Shown: positions 57,913 to 64,000 of the stretch, one piece after another
Layout: each line of letters begins with the position of its first letter
Numbering within the stretch: the first letter of the stretch is position 1
Assembly: GCA_003952965.2 (NCBI GenBank)
Contig: CM025852.1
Location: forward strand, 8,633,127-8,697,126
Source of the DNA: Morella rubra
Taxonomy: Eukaryota; Streptophyta; Magnoliopsida; Fagales; Myricaceae
Direction of reading: 5' to 3'
Length of the DNA: 64,000 nt
Translations under genes and position numbers: made by a program
Notes under the pieces: model-generated
Told to the model about the DNA's origin: nothing
Seen by the model: the letters and a program-made list of their open reading frames with translations, nothing else
The model's database searches: none

Positions 57913-60900
57913 ATGGGGCTTTCTCAACTTACTTTAGCTCCGTGTGCATCCCGGTCTCTTTGTATCCAAGCTTTTGTTTTCCTTTGCTACTTTGGCTTGT
58001 TCATCACCTTTGTGGTTGGTGGAGGGAATGAGACCGATAGATTGGCCTTGCTCGACTTCAAGTCCAAGATAACTCACGACCCAATGGGGTTATGAGCTCC
58101 TGGAATGATAGCCTCCACTTTTGCCAGTGGCAAGGGGTTACATGTGGTCGCCGACATCAGAGGGTCACGAGGCTGGACCTGCAATCCCAAAATCTAGGAG
58201 GCTCCATATCACCACACGTTGGAAATTTGAGTTTCCTGAGGGTACTAGCCCTATTCAACAACAGCTTTACAGATATAATCCCTCCAGAAGTTGGACGTTT
58301 GCGTAGATTACAAGATTTCAGATTGAACAACAACAGTATCAGCGGCCAAATTCCGATCAATATATCCGGTTGCACCAACCTTTTATGCATTGGTCTTCAC
58401 TATAATCAACTGGTTGGAGAAATCCCAGCACAACTTGCCCTCTTGTCCAAACTCCGAGAATTTATAATCGCAAAACAATCTCACAGGAAGCATCCCACCC
58501 TTCTTCAGGAAACTTGTCCTTTCTTGAAATATTCGATGTTATTTTTAATTTGGGGGGAAGCATTCCTGATTCTTTTGGCCAACTGACAAAACTCAGAATT
58601 TTTGGAGTGGGTTCAAACAGGTTGTCTGGCACAATCCCTTCAGCGATCTTTAATCTATCTTCCATCGAATTCTTTGCTGCAACTTCTAACCAATAAAAGG
58701 GAGTCTTCCTTGGGACTTGGGCATCACTCTACCAAATCTGCAATTCTTTTCGATTGCGGATAATCAGTTTACTGGATCTATCCCTATTTCAATATCTAAT
58801 GCATCAAATCTACATCAACTCCAATTTTGGAATAAACAAACTAACTGGAAAAGTTCCTACTTTGGAAATGTTGCAGAGACTAGAGGTTTTTTTCATTGGT
58901 TACAACTTTCTTGGAAATGGTGGGGGAGATGATCTCAGATTTCTTTGCTCTCTAACGAATGCCTCGAATCTAAGGAATGAATATAGCTGTCAATAACCTC
59001 AGCGGAGTTCTACCTGATTGCATCAGCAACTTCTCAACAACTCTTAGAGAATTGGATATGCAGCAAAATAAGATGTCTGGCAGCATTCCACCTGGTTTAG
59101 GAAATCTCATCAACTTGGAGTACCTATCGGCTCGCGACAATAGATTATCAGGTCATATTCCCCTCGAAATTGAAGATCTTTCGAAATTATAAATTTTGGA
59201 TTTATCTGGAAACAATTTGTCAGGGAACATTCCACATTCTTTGGGAAATTTAAAACTTTTGTCAAAGTTGTATTTAGGAGGGAATAACCTTTCTGGCGTA
59301 ATCCCTTCAAGCTTGGCCGAGTGTCGAAATTTGTTGGTTTTAAGTCTTTCTGGTAACAACCTCAGAGGTTCTTTACCCCAAAACTGATTGGTCTCTCATT
59401 CTCACCCAGGGCTATCGACTTGTCTGCAAACCAATTCACTGGTGTCCTCCCCATAGAAATAGGAAACTGGAAAAATCTTCAATATTTCGATATTTCTCAA
59501 AACATGATGTTCGGTAAAATTCCAGCAACTCTTGGCAACTGTGTAACACTAGAATTTCTTTCCATGGCAAGAAACTCCTTTGAAGGATCCATTCCTTCAT
59601 CTTTGGAAACACTACGAGGTATTGAACTTTTAGATCTTTCTAACAACAATTTGTCAGGCGCAATTCCAAAGTTCTTGGAAATTTCAAGTTCTTGCAGCTT
59701 CTGAATCTCTCTTACAACCATTTTGAGGGTGAAGTACCAACACTAGGAGTTTTCAAGAATACAAGTGCGACCTCGATTAAGGGAAACAATGAGCTTTGCG
59801 GAGGCATGCCTGAGTTTCAGCTTCCTAAATGTGAATACAAGAAATCCAAGAAGAGGCCAAAGTTGACGCTTTCCTTAAAGTTACGATCTCTGCATTTTCT
59901 GGCTTCTTGGAATAGCTTTGATTGTGTCATTTCTACTGGTTTATTTACAAAAGAAAAGAAAGAAAATGCTTCAAGTAATTTAGGGAATTTTCTTCTGAAT
60001 GTATCTTACCAAAGTCTCCTAAAAGCTACCGATGGGTTCTCCTCAACTAATTTAATTGGTGAGGGTAGCTTTGGATCCGTGTACAAGGAATTCTTCATGA
60101 TCACGGTGCACTTCTGGTTGCTGTCAAAGTAATCAACCTTTCACACCATGGAGCATTGAAGAGTTTTCTTGCTGAATGTGAGGCTTTGAAAAATATCAGA
60201 CACAGAATCTTGTGAAAGTTTTAACGCATGTTCTGGTGCTGACTATCAGGATCGGGATTTCAAGGCTCTGGTATACGAGTTCATGGTAAATGGCAACCTA
60301 GATGAGTGGTTGCATTCAACTCCAAGAACAAATGAAGCTCCTGAAGAAAATAGGAATTTGAGTTTTATCCAAAGGATGAATATCGCCATTGATGTTGCCA
60401 ATGCATTGGAGTATCTTCACCATGATTGCGAAACAACGATTGTCCACTGCGACCTCAAGCCTAGCAATATTCTTCTGGATGACGAAATGACTGCACGGGT
60501 GGTGACTTTGGCTTGGCAAGGTTCCTTCTTAAGCAAACCCAAGATTTTTCTACTAATCAATCGAGCTCCATAGGAGTAAGAGGAACAATGGTTATGCTGC
60601 TCCAGGTGAAAATCTTCAATTTCTCATTCACTACAATTTAATTTGGTTGCTTTTCTTTTCCATTAAACGTGTGAGATGAAATTTATCCTTTTGATTAATT
60701 ACAAAAACACTGACCATATTACAATTATTTGTTATATGCCCATGTAGAGTACGGTTTAGGAAATGAGGTGTCGACGTATGGTGATGTCTACAGTTACGGC
60801 GTACTCTTGCTGGAGATGTTCACCGGAAGAAAGCCCACCGATAATATGTTCAAGGATGGGTTTACCCTTCATGACTTTGCCAAAGCGGGTTTGCAAGAAC

Positions 60901-61160
60901 AAGTGATTGACATTTTGGATCCTGTTCTACTTTCAGAAGGAGAAAATGAGGAAACAGGGAGAAATCATGTGCAATCAAAGTCAGAAGTCCCAAAATCAGA
61001 GAATGCCTGAGTTTGCTACTGGGAGTTGGAGTGGCTTGTTCCGTGGAAATTCCAAGGGAAAGGATGAATATGGGTGACGTTGTGACTGAGTTGCATTTGA
61101 TTCGACGGAAACTTCTTGGAACAAATACAAACAGAGAAGCACTTCCAAGTACAAGTAAGT
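57913..61160 (+). pseudogene. LRR receptor kinase copy D, many frameshifts
   Basis: Same family and layout as copy C, without the copia element. The ATG at 57913 opens a signal peptide (CIQAFVFLCYFGLFI) and ETDRLALLDFKSK. A one-base loss near 58085-58090 (GACCCAATGGGGTTATGAGC) shifts the frame into SWNDSLHFCQWQGVTCGRR. Further frame changes or stops follow near 58460, 58530, 58697, 58830, 58975, 59190, 59385, 59700, 60100, 60205, 60505 and 60590. The kinase keeps [23 protein letters not shown] and, in exon 2 (from 60748, donor at 60606), EYGLGNEVSTYGDVYSYG. One frame change again falls just before KIRECL. It is more decayed than copy C. Confidence 0.92.
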
Positions 61161-61954
61161 CTTCTTTGTCTTTTATCTTTTTAATTGCACCAAAAACTAA
61201 AGGGTACATAATTTATTTATTTTGTGTGAAACCCGTCTTGTAGCATTTATCTAAACATTTTCCAAAAATTAAACAAATTTAATAGGCAAGTTTTGGTTGT
61301 TCACGATTCTAATGCACTGTAGCATAAGTTGTTGAGTAATCAATTCTACGGAATTTCAAATGAGCTTTCATTGTTTGAAACCCAAAAGGGTAGTCTCTAA
61401 ACACATTGAAATTATTTTGCTTCCACAGGCACTCAGGGGTAGTGGCTGAGTTCTTCTGCAGGTTGCCATAATGACTTGCGAAGTTCCGAGACTGAATAAA
61501 TAATCAAACTTTGTAGTCTCTCTTTAAGTCTGATTTAGCAGTCATGTACTCCGTTCCTATTAGATCAAAGTCATGTCCAAGTCTCTTGATTAATGAATTT
61601 TGACTTTAATGAACGGTTGATTGGATATAGTGTGGCCCAAAGCATCACGCAAAATAAAGGCCTACAGACTCGAGAAGACAATCAAACAGATCTTCAACAA
61701 TGCAGAGCTCAACCTTGGCATTTGCAAAAAAGCATTGAATTGTAAATGCCATTGAGGGGAGGGGAAGGTCCGGGGATTAATTACCCCATACCGTAGGATT
61801 TTCCTGACAACTGCTTGGAAAAAACAGCTATTCGGAAGAATATAAAAATTAAACAAGAATAAATTGATGATTACAACACTAATCCACAAAGGGGGCAAGA
61901 ATAGAACTTGTTGATGCCACTGGTTTCCTCAGCTTTTGATTCTTCAGAAATGTT
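61161..61954. other. 3' flank of copy D
   Basis: It contains the family third-exon block (TTCCACAGGCACTCAGGGG near 61420; ACTTGCGAAGTTCCGAGAC) and the GTGGCCCAAAGCATCACGCA stretch, which also follows fragment A (43.15 kb) and the tail at 62.9 kb. No separate gene. Confidence 0.55.
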
Positions 61955-62287
61955 CTAACGCAGATTAAAAAGTTGTACTGGCCACTTTCTGTTTCGACCA
62001 TCAGGCCCAATCCCAGCAATTTCCAAGGAAATATCAATGCTGCGATGTTCAGCAGCACGATCTATTCTGATGCACAAATGGATTCTTGTAGCAGGACAGG
62101 CATCAGTGCCGACTACTGCCGAACTATCGCCACTCATTTTTGCTGCTGCCAAGGCAATCGGTTCACGGAAGGAGGTCTCAGTGCGTTTTTGGTGGCAAGG
62201 ATGTGGTGACATTTCTGCAGAACCAGTGCGTTTTTGGTGTCTGCAAGGATGTGGCAGTGAAATGCCTAGCAGTGAAATCCACTCCAT
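61955..62287 (-). other. Unrecognised 110-codon open stretch
   Basis: Open on minus with normal amino-acid composition: PIALAAAKMSGDSSAVVG, then TRIHLCIRIDRAAEHRSID and IAGIGPDGRNRKWPVQLF. Its start carries a ~45-bp imperfect tandem repeat (HPCRHQKRT/HPCHQKRT, 62185-62260). I do not recognise the family. It could be a stray exon or retrocopy, or chance. Confidence 0.2.
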
Positions 62288-62714
62288 CGGGTTTCATCAC
62301 TGCCAAGTCAGAAGTCTGACAGAAAATGCATTTAAACAGACTACAAAAAAAAAAAGAAGAAAAAAAAAACTGCTCTTTCTTTTCCAAGATATGCAAAACC
62401 ATATTCGCTAATACTTTATAAAATTTCACCACAGGCTAAAGGGTACAAAATTTATTTCCTTTTTAATATATTCGACCCATCTTATAATCTAACTTAATTA
62501 ATAAGACTCCAATTTTATTTTTTTTCTTCGTTTTTAAGTTGTTGATGGCGTGGTATGGAGGTGGGATAAGCTGATAAAAAAGCGACGTGTTTTGTCTCTT
62601 AGTTTATTTCTCTCCCCTTGCTTTCTGGTCCTTTATGTAGCTCGTTCAAATTCCCAAAATGGCCTAAAGCCTCGACACATGGTAAGATGAAACCTCATTC
62701 ACCAGTACACTTTC

Positions 62715-62895
62715 ATTGTTTGAAACTCTTTTTCCTCCACAAGCACACAGGGCTGCTGACTTCTTGATCTGCAGGCTGGGCGCCATCACGTCTTGCAGAG
62801 TTGATGACGAATAAATAACCGAACTTGTAATCTCTCCTGCTGTCTACTATAGCAGTCATGTACTCCATTCCTCTTAGATCAACTGCCTTTAATAA
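62715..62895 (+). pseudogene. Isolated receptor-kinase 3' tail
   Basis: TTTCCTCCACAAGCACACAGGGC, then GACTTCTTGATCTGCAGG, TCTTGCAGAGTTGATGACG and GCAGTCATGTACTCCATTCC match the end blocks downstream of fragment A and copies C and D. No kinase codons precede it here, so only the tail of another duplicate remains. Confidence 0.6.
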
Positions 62896-62900
62896 ACTTT

Positions 62901-62997
62901 GATTGGGCATAGTGTAGCCGAAGCATCATGCATAATAATAAACGCTCAACTGTTGATTGGGCATAGTGTAGCCGAAGCATCATGCATAATAAAGGTC
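62901..62997 (+). repeat. 54-bp tandem duplication
   Basis: GATTGGGCATAGTGTAGCCG and AAGCATCATGCATAATAA occur from 62901 and again from 62955. Single diverged copies also follow fragment A (43.14 kb) and copy D (61.62 kb). Confidence 0.9.
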
Positions 62998-63024
62998 TCT
63001 ACCCAACGCTCAACTAGAGTTGTG

Positions 63025-63412
63025 CATAGGGCTGGGCAAACCGGGTTCGGGGTAAAAATTATTAACCCGACCCCAAATGGGGTGGAACCCCGAGTCGGAC
63101 CCGCAGATTGGGTTCAGCTTGAGTTTGGATTTTTGGGCCTACAGATGTGGCCCAGAATGTTTTGGGTTTTGAGGCCCAAAAACGTTATGGGCTGTAATTT
63201 TTTGGGCCCAAGATGCCTTGGGTTATTATTTTTCAAGGCCAGGATGCCTTGGGCTATTTTTTTAAGCCCAAGACACCCAGGGCTATTTTATTTGAAGCCC
63301 AGGACATCCTGGGTTATTTTTTTTCATGCCCAGGATGCACTGGGCATGTTATTTTTAGCCCAGGACGTCCAGGGTTATTTTTTTTCATGCCTAGGATGCC
63401 CTTGGCATGTTA
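63025..63412 (+). repeat. Palindromic minisatellite, possibly inside a hAT-like element
   Basis: From about 63135 there are seven to eight imperfect units of 36-42 bp. Each holds a short inverted repeat of the form GCCCAGGATGCCTTGGGC followed by TATTTTTTT. The preceding DNA (TAGGGCTGGGCAAACCGGGT at 63027) looks like a hAT-type terminus, but the other end is not in the window. Runs that stay open through the array are due to the repeat, not to a gene. Confidence 0.75.
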
Positions 63413-64000
63413 AGTCTACACTGACAATTGCAATTGCCAAACATATGTCAAACATGATGTCCTATGCAACATAATTTCTGGTTCTTACTTTTATCTACCA
63501 AATTGCAATTGCCACATATATGTCAAATAGAAATTATATCTACTAACTACTAAGCAATAGATTAAAAAAAGAAAAGGTAGTTAAACATAAATTATGTCTA
63601 CCAACTATTACAATGAAGTACAATAATTACTTCAGCTATTACAATAATTCGTTGTTACAAATTACAATGAAAGTACATAACATATTCTTGAACGGTTGTA
63701 GCCAATCAATCCTCTTTTACTCTCCACAACATTTTACAAATCACAACACAATTCAATAGAAAATAAAAAAATAACAATTACAATAACAAAATAAAAATGA
63801 TCAAAGCTAAACAAGTTACATTGTTCTTTGTTGCTCACCATTCTTGCAACCATACTCCACATTCATAATCATTCTTCAAGGAGAATCGCCAATGGATCAT
63901 CCTCTAATTCTTCAAAACAATAAAGAAAAAATAATTTAATTTAACTTCATTCGTTGAATTATTGAAACTAAGACAATTGAATTTAACAATTAATATGAAT
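63413..64000. other. AT-rich DNA, nothing recognised
   Basis: Short repeats such as AATTGCAATTGCCA.ATATGTCAAA (63424 and 63502) and TTACAATAATT words. No gene or element boundary is seen before the window ends. Confidence 0.5.

Noticed and set aside
62899-63474. Long plus-strand open stretch with repeated LG..F and W motifs
   Set aside because: It is the minisatellite read in frame; the units vary in length and it has no homology or splice support.

Overview
The window is plant nuclear DNA, from a eudicot and probably a woody perennial. The grounds are two split housekeeping genes with plant intron structure, a cluster of broken leucine-rich-repeat receptor kinase genes, and dense plant-type transposons (hAT, MULE, Tourist MITEs, LINE, Ty1-copia). 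The species cannot be read from the sequence.

Region by region. (1) 1-8.6 kb: the 5' half of ATS1, the plastid glycerol-3-phosphate acyltransferase, on the minus strand. Four coding exons are visible, with a 5.1-kb first intron and a promoter holding a TATA box and two G-boxes; LINE 3' ends and microsatellites sit in the introns. (2) 9.9-10.7 kb: a small non-autonomous hAT element. (3) 11.2-20.6 kb: a nested transposon. A 9.4-kb hAT-type element with an 8-bp target duplication carries a 7.9-kb Mutator-like element (MULE) with ~550-bp terminal inverted repeats and a perfect 9-bp target duplication. The MULE has two convergent genes: a broken MuDR-type transposase on the minus strand and an intact two-exon GRF zinc-finger/coiled-coil/membrane gene on the plus strand. 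(4) 22.4-28.8 kb: a complete five-exon DAD1 gene (oligosaccharyltransferase subunit) on the minus strand, with a 5'-truncated LINE in its 5-kb second intron. (5) 29-41 kb: no intact gene. This stretch holds a long-arm inverted-repeat element, a second hAT element, two LTR-like stretches in opposite orientation, and tandem repeats. (6) 41.5-63 kb: remnants of one Xa21/At3g47570-type receptor-kinase family, all plus strand. They are a kinase fragment, an orphan 5' leader, one near full-length copy split by a 3.6-kb Ty1-copia element, one near full-length copy with many frameshifts, and isolated 3' tails. None can encode a full receptor. TRIM-like DNA and MITEs lie between them. (7) 63.0-63.4 kb: a palindromic minisatellite.

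The two healthy genes are basic cell functions: plastid lipid synthesis and ER N-glycosylation. The rest is shaped by transposition and by duplication and decay of immune-receptor-type genes. No operon-like or prokaryotic system is present. The most unusual item is the MULE, whose accessory GRF gene is intact while its transposase is dead.
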